The notes below the pieces were generated by a model. That model was not told where the DNA came from and made no database searches. It saw only the letters and a program-made list of their open reading frames with translations. Source: Symbiodinium natans (taxonomy: Eukaryota > Sar > Dinophyceae > Suessiales > Symbiodiniaceae). From it: 52,500 nucleotides of DNA. A program made the position numbers and the translations under genes. This document shows positions 10,701-18,994 of this stretch, one piece after another; position 1 is the stretch's first letter; every line of letters begins with the position of its first letter. The stretch covers positions 220,001 to 272,500 of the forward strand of contig CAJNDS010001802.1 in assembly GCA_905221605.1 (NCBI GenBank), written 5' to 3'.

Positions 10701-13700
10701 TCTTTAGTACAGGGTCGACATGATGACTCTTTCCTGCTGCTTGAATGTCATCAACATGAACCACAAGAATGCTTTTCCTTGAGTCTCGAAACAGAGTTGG
10801 ACAAGCTACACTTCTCTCAAAGTCTTGTTCCTTAAGCGAATCACTAAAATGATCCGACCAAAGCAAAGCTGCGTCTCTCTGTCCTGGCAACACTCGGAGC
10901 AAGAGTAGTCCTTCCTGAAGACAAGAGGGATCAGTGTCCTGAAACAGCTCCACATATTCCTTCGGGAATTCACACGCCGTTCTAGTCCTTTGGGGTACTT
11001 GCAAAAACGCATCTTTGACGTCAATGCTGTAGACTGAAAACTCTTCCTGAAGAGCAATCACGGGGACTAACCTTGTGAGGCTTGCTGACGTGGCTGGTGA
11101 GAACACATCGCTTCTGTGTTCAGTTCCTTTAAATTCACGAGCCACTAGCCTAGCCCGTCTTTTCCAAGACCCTGACCTGAACCGCCAATCGAACACGAAT
11201 TTGGTTGTGAGCCATTTTATGGGCTCCTGTTCGATCTCTTCTCTCTCATTCTCTCCATCGTCTCTCTTGTGCCAACCAAGTTCCTCCAGCGGTTTCCTAG
11301 CCAGTGCCTGCATTCCTGAAAGTCTCTCCATCTCGGTGATCATGGCCTCTCTGTCCTTGGCCTTGAGCTCTTCATCTGAAAGCTCTGGTGGTCCTGCGTC
11401 CTCATCGTTGAAAACTCTCTCTCTCTCCTCTTCGTCTTCTTCTTCTTCATCTCCTATATCTGAGTATGTGTCCTCCCAACAGATGTCGTCAAGTCCTGGC
11501 TCAGGGAGAGGTTCGTCGTTGTGCTCAAACACGCGTCCTGCGTTAAACGGTGGAAATTTCCTCTTCGGCGACTCGTCGGTCCTTGGGATTTTGGACGAAG
11601 TTCCTACGTCTTCATACTCATGCTTCCTGACTGCTGACGGTGCTCTTGGCAACAACAGTTCACTCCCTTGGCTCTCTTGCATGACCTCTTGATCAGTGCT
11701 CATGCTGTCACTACCTGCTTCATCAGATTCTGGTCCTCTGTTTTGCAGATGACTCAGCTGACTTGTAGGCGTTGCATCACTGCCTGCCTCATCAGGTCCT
11801 GGGTCTATCCACTCAGGTGCTGCAGGTTCTGCTTGCAGTTGTTCTTGTTCCTTTGCCTTCTTTGCCATTGCATGAAGGTTCGTGTTTCTTGGGGTGACTG
11901 TTCCTAACGGTTTTGGTGTACTCGCCCCGCCTGCGATGACAGGTGTCTGTATTCCAGGAGTAATGGCTCCAATGCCATGTTGATCTCCTAGAGGCTCCAC
12001 CACTGTCACAGGCGCTGGTGTTCCTGAGGGGCCTGGTAGGTTCTTCCTAGGAACTACGCGAGTTGTGAGCGTCGTGTGCTTCACTTCCCAAGTGTGGATT
12101 CCTACACTAGTTAGTGCTTCCAGGTCAAAATGATGGGGGCATCTCTTCACAGATCTACTGGTCTTGATGCCATCCATGTGCCACGTAATGAAGACGTTGT
12201 TGTCAGTCTTTCCTAAGAAAACTCCTCTCAGCCATTGAGGGTCACCTTTCTTGACATTGACGCCAGTCCTGTTCGCCAAGACCATCAAACTCTCACCAAA
12301 CTGGCAAAGTGTTCCTTCATAAGGTCTTCCTGCAACAAACTCATAAGGTGTCATACCAGTAGCACTGTGTCTGTGGTACCTATTCAGAATCCAAGCTGCA
12401 TGCCTGAATGCCCAACTGAACAAGGGGTGAGTATGTGCTATCAACACCTTTGCCTGTTCCTGCAAACCTTGAATCAACGTGAGGGCTTGCCTACGCACAG
12501 TTTGAATTGCACGCTCTGCCATGCCATTGGTTTCCTTCTGGCCTGAAACTGCATCTTGAAGGGTTGTTCCTAGTCCTAGAGCTGACCTTTGTTTCAGGAT
12601 GATCTGCTTGAGCTTCTTCATGGTTCCTTCATTGTCTGCCTTCAAATTGATAGTCTGGTACTGAAGTTGAGTGCTCATGTACGTAACGCCTTCGCCAATG
12701 TGCTCGATCAAACCTTTTCCTTTGGTTGCAGTTGGAATGCAAGCAATGCTCCTACTCCAAGAGTCAATGCAAACCAAGCTGACTGCCGTCGGGGCTTCAT
12801 CATGACTTGTTCCTGTAAAACAGAAATCCATACACAATGTGGGTCTAGACGATCGTTCCTTCTCAGGGCTTTGAGTTGGATGTGGCGACTCTTTTCCTTT
12901 GCACGCAACGCATACTGGACACCAAGTGGCATACGGTAAATGTGTCAAATTGAGTACCTCAACTTCTTCAGGTTTGGGCATGACTTGATCCTTGAGCGGT
13001 TGTGGAATGGCATATTCCTGGTACTTCTTCTGAGCAGTGTTGAGTCCTAACCGTCTCTCATCTTCCATGATCTTCCTACTGAGCCTTCTAAGGAGGTCCT
13101 GTTTTGAGCCATTCTTAGACACTCCAAGTTCTGTACACAATTCCTTGAGGATCTTCAGGCTGTTCTGCTGGTTGTACTCATGACCATCATAAATGAACGT
13201 AAGTTCTCCATGAAGTTCATACCTGTGTGCAGGGGCCTGTGGTTCCTGTTCGTCAATCTCCATGCTTTCATTCTCCGGGACTGTTTTGAGCCTTTGTTCC
13301 TGTTGTTGGGCCTTTGAACCATCTACTGGGTAGACCAACCTGAACTTAGACTGTCCTGTCCATGATCTCACTCCGAAAGGTGATGAGAACTCGTCATACT
13401 CATCTGCAATCCATGGCATCTTGTCCTCAAAGAACTCATGGTTCACTGGGTCCTCTCCGTAGGTGGATCTATCGTTCTGGAGGTTCTCACGCTCTACGGG
13501 AATGTCCTTCAAGTCGAGCGGATGAAAACGTGTCTTCCTGGGCGTGTGGTGGTACCTGATCAGTTCAGTTCCATCCTTGCTAAGAGACCACTTGTCATCA
13601 GTGTACTCTTCAAATGTACGTCTGTCTTCCGCTTTCTTGGGTGTTCCTATGAGGTAAGGAGGAAATGCCTTGGACGAGATCAAGGTCAATACCTCAAAGT

Positions 13701-16700
13701 TCTGGCTCTCATCATAGATGTGGCCAAAAGGTTCTTCTAGCTCTTCATACCTTTCGTTGTAGTGCAAGAGCTGCCAGCCTTCGGTGTCTCTAACCAAAAC
13801 AGCTCTGAAAGGATGTTTTCCTTGAGGATACATCATAGCTGGGTCAACATGCTCTGAGCTCTTTGGGCTGTAGTGGACTACATAGGGCTCGGTCACACTT
13901 GTCCATCCAATTCGACCTTCAGCTACGAGGTTCCTAAGCGTTTCACAGAGATAGATTGGCGTAGGGACTCCTGTTGTTTGGGATGTCGAGACTGTCCTGA
14001 CAAAAGCTTTAGCGGTGAGGGAATTGTTGTTGTAAGCTACTGCTATGGAAGTGTTTCCTTCAACCAAGAAAGTTCCTGTCTCACTACCGTTCCGAAATTC
14101 CCAACCTTTCTTCAACAATTTTCCTACAGCTAAGAGAGGGTGAACAACTGATGAAATCAAGAAGACTTCCTCAACCTTCACACAGTTTCCACCAACATCC
14201 TCAAACTCAACCTCAATAACCCGCTGGTCCTGTACCTTTATCCTAGTTCCTTGAGCGTCTCGCAGTTCAATCCTGCGTCGGTCCGGGACCTTCCTACCGA
14301 AATTTCGCATCCACATAGGGGCTAATGAGATATCTGCGCCTGAGTCAAGCACAACCTCAATTTCCTTTGCACCTGGGCTCTCTCTCACTGTCCTAACAAA
14401 GTTCTCTGGTTCTGAGGTGTACCAACAGTACAAGGGGTCCTTCTCTATGTCTTCACTCTCTTCATCACTCTCACTTCCAATCTGAAATTCCTGCTCTGAC
14501 TTTCCTGAACTAGCCGAAACCATCAAAACTCTCCCGAAGTAATCAATTTCAAGTTCCTCAGAGTCTTCGCTCAGCTCGAACTCCTCAGGAAAGCTGGTCG
14601 GTGGATCACCGATGTGGTGCATTGTTACCATCCTGATGATCGGCTTCTGGGTTCCTTGACCTGATGAACTGGCTGATGTTGTCGCTGTTCTCGATGTTGG
14701 AGCTTGGGTTGAGGCTGTTCCTCTACTTGGGGCTTCACTCTGAGTTTCCTGCATTTCTACATTCCTAGCCGTGTACCCCATGTCTCTCTGTTTCTTCCTA
14801 CACTGGGCCTCAAAATGTCCATACTTCTGGCAGTAATGACAAACTCCTGTAGCTGCTTGGGCCTTTCCTTTGCCTTTACCTTTGTAGCTACCTTTGAACC
14901 CTTTGTAGCCTTTTCCTCTGCCTTTGAAACCTCTAAAGCCTCTACCTCGGCCTTTCCAGTTTCCACCTCTGCCTTTGCCTCTACCTTTTCCTTTGCCTCG
15001 ACCTTTGAAACCACCTTTGCCTGAATCCTTGCCTGAATCCTTACCACCTTTCTTTCCTTTACCTTTGTACCCGTACCAATCTCTACCTTTGCCTTTCCAA
15101 GCCTGAGACACATCCATGGCTGCAACACCCTGATGATCTTCTCCCTTGTCGATTAGGTCAGTAGTGGTCCTATAGGGTGTTCCTTGGGACTGCGTAAGTG
15201 AATTGGTCCACTTCTCGGTCGACTCATAGTTCACAAGATACTGCCTAAGTGCCGGGTACTTCATCTTCTCATCTAGGTTGAGCAACAAATGTCTCTTTAC
15301 TTCAGGCTTCATTCCTTGAATCAATGTACTCACCTTCAAGTTTTCCTGCACCTTTTCTCCAGTGGACTTCTCGTACTGCTCAATGCGTTCCTCATATTCA
15401 AGGATGTTCTCTGCAATGCCTTTGTCCTTGGCAAAACGGAAATTCATGATGTTGTGGAAAAGTTCCAGCGATCTTGCTCTATTCACAGGCTGGTATTCTA
15501 ACAACAGCATCCTATAGGCTTCCATACCGTTCTCTTCTGTCGTATGGCGAACCACACGATACGGTCTGCCTTTGGTGTAAGACGCTAAAATGCTATACAA
15601 CTTCCTGCTTTGCGTTTTGGCCTCATCAGTCATATCTTTCATGTCCAGCACTTCATTCTTCCTTAGGTCGTTCTCCACGAGGTCCATGGTTTCCACAAGA
15701 TCTTCATCCATAGCGCCAAGCCAAACTCGAAGTCGTTGCTTGAACTCCATGAAACCATTCTTCTCTTCTTGCCAAGTTCCTGGAGAAAATACTTCTGGAG
15801 GCTTGATGAGTTTGTGAAGCTCAACGTCACCTGGCTTTCTTCCTTTCACTGCTCTCTCTAGGCTGCTTCCGATCTCCTCGAAAGTTGTTACTGCTGTCTC
15901 CTGTGCTTGAAGCAAAGTGTGCTGTGCCTCTGCACTCTGCTGCTGAATTGCCTGCAGTGTATTGCTGAAGCTTGCTGTGATGCTTTGCTCTCGGGCTGTG
16001 CCGGCTGCTGCACTGCTCCTCATCTCTTCTGCTAAGGTTTGTATTCCTTGCAGCGTTTGCTGGTTGATTTCTGCAAGTCTCTGTAGTGCATCTTCCATTC
16101 CTTTGGCTGCTTCCAAGTTGCTATACACAAGCACAACAAGAAACATTGTCTTGTGCTGTCTCCTCACTTCTGCTCTTCTCCTCATGCTTTTCCTTTTGGG
16201 CTCTTTCGCTCTCTTCGTTCTTTTCTGTACTGCTGTAAAGAACAATCGTGAGAAGTACGATAGGATGATCCAAGTAATCATTCCTAGAGGTGTTCCTGCG
16301 AAAACTGCGAGATGAATTCCTTCAAACACTAAGCTGTGCACGACGTCGTGAAACTTCTTTTCTAGCTGTTCGAACTGTTCCTTGAAAGGGATCTTTTCTA
16401 CATTGTGAAACTTTCCTTCTTCTAGCTTCTCATCTACTAGGTACCTAGGAGCGTAGCCGGACTCAAGGCTCTCATCTTCTTCACTCATGTACATGTCGAT
16501 GCTCCTAATCGTGTAGGCATTCATGAAGTCCTGGTTCGCGGAGTACTTGTCGTAGTTCTTCTGAGAATGCGTATTGGGCTTTCCTGGGATGCTCGTCCAC
16601 ACAACCATCAACTCACTCTCGTCCATCTCGGCAATCACCTTTCTCCCACGTCTTTCTTCCTTGGAGGATCTGTCATCTCCAAGGGCAAGTTCATCCTTGG

Positions 16701-17172
16701 CTCTTCCGGGTCCAAGGGCCTGCCACGGATTCTCTTCGAAGCCATATCTTCCTGGAGTCATTCTCATCCCGCACAAAGTGGCGAGGCTCCCCAGGGCAAA
16801 ACCAACCAGCAGCACTATGCCTGCTGCCATTCCGTAGCATCTCATGTTCCTCATCTTCACTTCCTGAATCGTGTATCGTTCAGGGAAGCAATTGAAGCAA
16901 GGGGCAAAGTCCCTCACTCTTCCACCAGCAACCGTCAGGTTCCTGATGTGAGCACAACCTGGTTTGTGGTACCTTCTTCCTGCTCTTGTTGCTATCCGGA
17001 CTGTGGGGAGGTACTCGAAGAACTCTCGGACTTCGACGTTCTTTTCCTGTTTCCACATTTGCATCATCCCACAGACGAGAGAAGCCATCATGGCTATGAG
17101 GACGATTCCTACTCCTGCTATGTGTAGCATCATCGCTGCCTCTGGTTCCTGGAACGGCAGCTCCGCTACCAT
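7702..17172 (-). CDS. Copia polyprotein (gag-pro-int-RT-RNase H) with large N- and C-terminal extensions
   Basis: A single frame of 3156 codons with no stop or frameshift. Approximate residues: hydrophobic helices 15-38, 112-134, 285-310 and 337-350; H69-x3-C73...C92-x2-C95 zinc-like motif; gag (UBN2-like) 440-680; Gly/Lys/Arg-rich nucleic-acid-binding stretch 690-775; CCHC knuckle C-x2-C-x4-H-x4-C at 778-791; protease DSGA with Asp943; integrase with HxnC-x2-C and catalytic D1449, D1513, E1553; acidic linker; reverse transcriptase with Asp2051 (SIDVKDAF) and H-V-D-D at 2139-2142; RNase H with YSDSDW near 2342; then a Cys-rich stretch and a long Lys/Glu/Ala coiled coil to the end. The family usually needs 1300-1500 residues. 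The first ATG overlaps the last base of the 5' LTR, so a later Met (residue 14 or 15) may be the true start. All catalytic residues look intact. Confidence 0.95.
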   Translation of the reverse strand: MVAELPFQEPEAAMMLHIAGVGIVLIAMMASLVCGMMQMWKQEKNVEVREFFEYLPTVRIATRAGRRYHKPGCAHIRNLTVAGGRVRDFAPCFNCFPERYTIQEVKMRNMRCYGMAAGIVLLVGFALGSLATLCGMRMTPGRYGFEENPWQALGPGRAKDELALGDDRSSKEERRGRKVIAEMDESELMVVWTSIPGKPNTHSQKNYDKYSANQDFMNAYTIRSIDMYMSEEDESLESGYAPRYLVDEKLEEGKFHNVEKIPFKEQFEQLEKKFHDVVHSLVFEGIHLAVFAGTPLGMITWIILSYFSRLFFTAVQKRTKRAKEPKRKSMRRRAEVRRQHKTMFLVVLVYSNLEAAKGMEDALQRLAEINQQTLQGIQTLAEEMRSSAAAGTAREQSITASFSNTLQAIQQQSAEAQHTLLQAQETAVTTFEEIGSSLERAVKGRKPGDVELHKLIKPPEVFSPGTWQEEKNGFMEFKQRLRVWLGAMDEDLVETMDLVENDLRKNEVLDMKDMTDEAKTQSRKLYSILASYTKGRPYRVVRHTTEENGMEAYRMLLLEYQPVNRARSLELFHNIMNFRFAKDKGIAENILEYEERIEQYEKSTGEKVQENLKVSTLIQGMKPEVKRHLLLNLDEKMKYPALRQYLVNYESTEKWTNSLTQSQGTPYRTTTDLIDKGEDHQGVAAMDVSQAWKGKGRDWYGYKGKGKKGGKDSGKDSGKGGFKGRGKGKGRGKGRGGNWKGRGRGFRGFKGRGKGYKGFKGSYKGKGKGKAQAATGVCHYCQKYGHFEAQCRKKQRDMGYTARNVEMQETQSEAPSRGTASTQAPTSRTATTSASSSGQGTQKPIIRMVTMHHIGDPPTSFPEEFELSEDSEELEIDYFGRVLMVSASSGKSEQEFQIGSESDEESEDIEKDPLYCWYTSEPENFVRTVRESPGAKEIEVVLDSGADISLAPMWMRNFGRKVPDRRRIELRDAQGTRIKVQDQRVIEVEFEDVGGNCVKVEEVFLISSVVHPLLAVGKLLKKGWEFRNGSETGTFLVEGNTSIAVAYNNNSLTAKAFVRTVSTSQTTGVPTPIYLCETLRNLVAEGRIGWTSVTEPYVVHYSPKSSEHVDPAMMYPQGKHPFRAVLVRDTEGWQLLHYNERYEELEEPFGHIYDESQNFEVLTLISSKAFPPYLIGTPKKAEDRRTFEEYTDDKWSLSKDGTELIRYHHTPRKTRFHPLDLKDIPVERENLQNDRSTYGEDPVNHEFFEDKMPWIADEYDEFSSPFGVRSWTGQSKFRLVYPVDGSKAQQQEQRLKTVPENESMEIDEQEPQAPAHRYELHGELTFIYDGHEYNQQNSLKILKELCTELGVSKNGSKQDLLRRLSRKIMEDERRLGLNTAQKKYQEYAIPQPLKDQVMPKPEEVEVLNLTHLPYATWCPVCVACKGKESPHPTQSPEKERSSRPTLCMDFCFTGTSHDEAPTAVSLVCIDSWSRSIACIPTATKGKGLIEHIGEGVTYMSTQLQYQTINLKADNEGTMKKLKQIILKQRSALGLGTTLQDAVSGQKETNGMAERAIQTVRRQALTLIQGLQEQAKVLIAHTHPLFSWAFRHAAWILNRYHRHSATGMTPYEFVAGRPYEGTLCQFGESLMVLANRTGVNVKKGDPQWLRGVFLGKTDNNVFITWHMDGIKTSRSVKRCPHHFDLEALTSVGIHTWEVKHTTLTTRVVPRKNLPGPSGTPAPVTVVEPLGDQHGIGAITPGIQTPVIAGGASTPKPLGTVTPRNTNLHAMAKKAKEQEQLQAEPAAPEWIDPGPDEAGSDATPTSQLSHLQNRGPESDEAGSDSMSTDQEVMQESQGSELLLPRAPSAVRKHEYEDVGTSSKIPRTDESPKRKFPPFNAGRVFEHNDEPLPEPGLDDICWEDTYSDIGDEEEEDEEERERVFNDEDAGPPELSDEELKAKDREAMITEMERLSGMQALARKPLEELGWHKRDDGENEREEIEQEPIKWLTTKFVFDWRFRSGSWKRRARLVAREFKGTEHRSDVFSPATSASLTRLVPVIALQEEFSVYSIDVKDAFLQVPQRTRTACEFPKEYVELFQDTDPSCLQEGLLLLRVLPGQRDAALLWSDHFSDSLKEQDFERSVACPTLFRDSRKSILVVHVDDIQAAGKSHHVDPVLKNLGRVYELKIEGPFLTAQELAIGESLQTVRFLKRKYSYHNHELHIHSDPKYLGKLREELKLTGKASKPTPCTQESQAVDNTNPLDQEQAASFRKCVGILLYVCQDRPDLQFAVRGLASKMSLPTFAAKKQLIHVVQYMTKTDGYHCTYRKTPRGMSNLNESIRNGTYDFSQVKPKEHHLLEVYSDSDWAGQKDSRRSTSSGTVFLDSQLIYAFSRTQRSISLSSGEAEYYAAASSASDSLLLKEAIEFLTCRKCVVHLHLDSSAARGIITRQGVGRVKHLQIRTLFLQDLHKQGILSVHPVGTRDNTADIGTKPLSGKRIKLLMHWLGFKDEQNQPVGIEELQEHRQQEQAKATVKRIKSKGNFAFAALLFSLLSGSLEGCSKVEVASGTCLLQSCSTCVGTVQEHVGMCSDTSACALGLQEQLEVGNICSSMPRVKDLCFRNLEKEETVAVEKEVAAMEPSASEKERWFRELTSQLNQLKEAQGTTNVLLREQRREQASLKEQIEDQHLRDVELLRHLKERIEALETKIAEYEKEEEEIKGMIWWKLQEEERGAEMERELRRTGHGRGEEGSKEEEEGSSSTTPRSSSASTTSTQEEKRKEKERKEKIRKVNEELRKREEEEKEKERGFAYPYDDTEYKIYVENGKVYKQHRITGEKVEVGVDYVYKYQKGKEGKGKGPGKGSTKNTATGASSSSDKQASAAAAEAAGVTPQEEGATQEAEKQAEKDEKKWQKERERRERIRKRKAEEKARKEKEEAEEERKRQEATAEEERKKQEAAAEEGRKKQEAAAAEERKKQEAAAEEERKKQEAAAEEERKKRQAAAAAEEKDRKRREAAAAAEAERKRREVAAAEAERKKQEAATREGKEDENESLRIEMAQLRELVRGMKEQQASDKRKIVSLQEELKKATDSEGSTGEGKKKDKAIGPQDRSQFRVGGSEGAQELYAIFPYEGSDFQWKWVQATKAWLYYDVNQNLWIKDSEDEDGGRICKEQEKQVKG
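8110..8430 (-). repeat. Tandem coding repeats in the polyprotein tail
   Basis: The frame encodes about ten imperfect copies of an 11-14 residue unit of the type ERKKQEAAAEE (roughly residues 2915-3020). On the plus strand it shows as repeated CTGCTTCCTGCTTCTTCC-like DNA. Such units form a continuous alpha-helical coiled coil or single helix. Copy number is likely to vary between element copies by slippage. Confidence 0.85.
14860..15110 (-). other. Gly/Lys/Arg-rich nucleocapsid-like segment
   Basis: Within the polyprotein, about 80 residues consist almost only of G, K, R, F and Y in GKG, GRG and GFKG units, directly before the CCHC knuckle. RGG/GK-rich stretches next to a knuckle bind RNA without strict sequence choice. 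This fits packaging of the element's RNA. Confidence 0.8.
17158..17171 (-). other. Candidate primer-binding site
   Basis: Directly after the 5' LTR the element reads TGGTAGCGGAGCTG. Copia elements of plants use TGGTATCAGAGC, complementary to the 3' end of initiator methionine tRNA. This sequence starts the same way and ends in the GAGC type, so a methionine-tRNA primer is likely. The exact dinoflagellate tRNA was not available to compare. Confidence 0.65.
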
Positions 17173-17350
17173 GTCAAAGATAGGGTCAATCTAAAGCTAA
17201 CTGAAAAGCTGGGACACTCCGCACTTTTCCTGGGTTCGCTGCGGTGTGTGTCCTTGTTCGAGCCTGTCGTCGACAAGACGTTCCGAGGCTCTGGTGTGCA
17301 TTCCACATGCACCTGGTGCACAGCTTCCTGTACTGCGTAGATGTTTAACA
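17172..17350 (-). repeat. 5' LTR
   Basis: A 179-bp repeat identical to the 3' LTR at 7260-7438. As the upstream LTR it should carry the promoter and transcript start. It ends only 108 bases after the stop codon of the dioxygenase-like gene, on the same strand, so read-through from that gene would enter the element in sense. Confidence 0.96.
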
Positions 17351-17355
17351 AAAGC
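17351..17355. repeat. Target-site duplication, right copy (AAAGC)
   Basis: Exact copy of 7255-7259, directly outside the 5' LTR. Confidence 0.93.
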
Positions 17356-17458
17356 AGCAAAATTCATATTGTATCGGCAACTCACCTGTTCATCACGTGT
17401 GAGGCTTTCCGAATGATGTCAAAATTGAAATACCACGCCGGAATTCGTCTGTACATGC

Positions 17459-18994
17459 TCAAGATGAGGTCTTCTGCTGCTTTGCTTTCTGAGCTTCGGC
17501 GTCCTCTGCACAGGCATTTCCACCACGACTGAACCAAGGAAAGTCCAGCATGGGGTTCTGCACCAGAGCCTCTTGGTCTGCGGCATGTTCAGCAATGTCT
17601 CTCGTGCGGAATCGAAAGATCACACTGTAGCGGACGTTCGGGGACGTGTTAGTCCCCACCCGGTGGCACAGATAGGGATGCACCAGCACTGCGTCGCCGG
17701 GTGCAAGCCGAACCTGCAGGGGCTCTCCCACTTCAGGCCTGGGTGGCTTCGGCGCAGTCCCTTCGTTGCCCGAGAGGTGGGCGAAAAACCAGCGAATTAC
17801 ATCTGGGTTCCGGTGCGATCCTGGAAATATCGTAAAGTTTCCACAATGCTGCGAGGTTTGGTCCGACAGGCCGATCTTGCACAGAAGGCTAAACGGCAAG
17901 GGAGATTCTTTACCCATGCCATCTATGTGGAATTGCTGTGTGCTGTCGTCTCTGTGCACCACCCGGTAGGCTGCATCTGTGAGCACTCCGTCGCCAAAGC
18001 TCTCCAGCCGGTCTGTCACAGGGAAGCGCACGGCGAGTTGTCCGGCACCAGGCTGCACAGGAAGGCCTCTCAGGAGCCGCTGCACCGCCGCACCCAGGCA
18101 CGTGTGGCTCACGAGCTCCATGATCGACGGGTGGCCGAGGGGTGGCAATTTGTGTGTCGGCGCCTCGCCTGGTGCAGTCGGTGCATCGGGATCCACCACC
18201 CAGGCCGCCGGCCCCTTGCCGAGCAAGTTGTTGATGCACCGTAGGGCATCCTCAACGCGCTCATTCGGCACAGCACCCTTCACGATCACGAAGCCATCCC
18301 GGGCGAACGTGTCGTACTCATGCTCAGTGAGGTCGAAGCTGTCAAAAGGTGATGCCACATGCTCAGGCTGGAAGAGCCAGCGGCTGGATGGGTCTTGCAG
18401 TGAGGTCGTGGCCACGAAGCCGTTGTCCGTGTTGGCGGCAAGATACGCCGGCTGCTCGGTGCCGTGGCCGAGCGACCGTAGTGCAATCCCCGCGGCATCG
18501 CGTGCCGCGATGGCGAAAGTTGCCCAGGGCCCACGGCCTCCCTTGCGATCCACAGAACGATTCGGAAGGATTCTGAGGCAGGTCTGCGGTTGCGGTGCCC
18601 ATTTGAGACACCCGACAGCTGGCACCCCGTCGAGGATTTCCAGGTGGAACGCCTCAAGAGCAGGGTCCGCCTTCATATTTACAAGCTGCTGAGGTGAGGC
18701 TTGGTAAGCTCGGAAGATGAGAGGAGATGGTTGCAGGGTGGAGGAGTTCACCAGTCGAACCACTTGCCTGTCTCGAAGCTCCATTACGAACGGCCCCTCA
18801 TCTCGGCAATCACAGTCCATCTCCATGGGGCTAAGACTGACAGGCTGCTCTGTCAGGGGCAAGCAGAGTACAGTACAACTGACGGAGACTGACAGCAGCG
18901 CCATTAATCCTCCAAGTCCAACTCCGCAAGACATCCCTGAAATGCTTGGAGCTTCAGGTAGAAAGCCCTCTCTCGCTGCAGCCTTTCTTCTCAC
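17459..18994 (-). CDS. Phytanoyl-CoA dioxygenase-like Fe(II)/2-oxoglutarate oxygenase
   Basis: An intronless frame of 511 codons. Residues about 228-470 match the PhyH fold. FHIDG supplies H356 and D358. A distal histidine H444 (LCHRVGTN) is followed ten residues later by R455 (NVRYSVIF), the H-x-D...H-x10-R arrangement that holds iron and 2-oxoglutarate. PGSH before it is also typical. Residues about 20-45 are hydrophobic (signal peptide or anchor). Residues about 70-220 have W-L-F and YLAAN-type segments suggesting a beta-trefoil or lectin-like module, less certain. The family hydroxylates lipids, sugars, toxins or small metabolites; the substrate cannot be told. The first Met is taken as start; a stop in the same frame lies just upstream (19001-19003), so an upstream coding exon is possible. 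Confidence 0.85.
   Translation of the reverse strand: MRRKAAAREGFLPEAPSISGMSCGVGLGGLMALLSVSVSCTVLCLPLTEQPVSLSPMEMDCDCRDEGPFVMELRDRQVVRLVNSSTLQPSPLIFRAYQASPQQLVNMKADPALEAFHLEILDGVPAVGCLKWAPQPQTCLRILPNRSVDRKGGRGPWATFAIAARDAAGIALRSLGHGTEQPAYLAANTDNGFVATTSLQDPSSRWLFQPEHVASPFDSFDLTEHEYDTFARDGFVIVKGAVPNERVEDALRCINNLLGKGPAAWVVDPDAPTAPGEAPTHKLPPLGHPSIMELVSHTCLGAAVQRLLRGLPVQPGAGQLAVRFPVTDRLESFGDGVLTDAAYRVVHRDDSTQQFHIDGMGKESPLPFSLLCKIGLSDQTSQHCGNFTIFPGSHRNPDVIRWFFAHLSGNEGTAPKPPRPEVGEPLQVRLAPGDAVLVHPYLCHRVGTNTSPNVRYSVIFRFRTRDIAEHAADQEALVQNPMLDFPWFSRGGNACAEDAEAQKAKQQKTSS

Larger units (their letters stand above)
7260..17350 (-). mobile_element. Complete Ty1/copia-type LTR retrotransposon, 10.1 kb
   Basis: The element reads on the minus strand. 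Terminal repeats of 179 bp begin TG and end CA and are identical base for base as printed. A 5-bp AAAGC duplication flanks it. A candidate primer-binding site follows the 5' LTR and a purine-rich tract precedes the 3' LTR. The one long frame carries gag, protease, integrase, reverse transcriptase and RNase H in that order; integrase before reverse transcriptase defines the copia superfamily. Typical copia elements are 4-6 kb, so this one is about twice the usual length. The extra length is coding, at both ends of the polyprotein. About 260 bases (7439-7701) between the stop codon and the 3' LTR are untranslated. Identical LTRs and an open frame indicate a recent, possibly still active copy. 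Confidence 0.96.

Noticed and set aside
7260-17350. Endogenous virus or Gypsy-type element
   Set aside because: Integrase precedes reverse transcriptase, which is the copia order, and no env-type glycoprotein follows RNase H.
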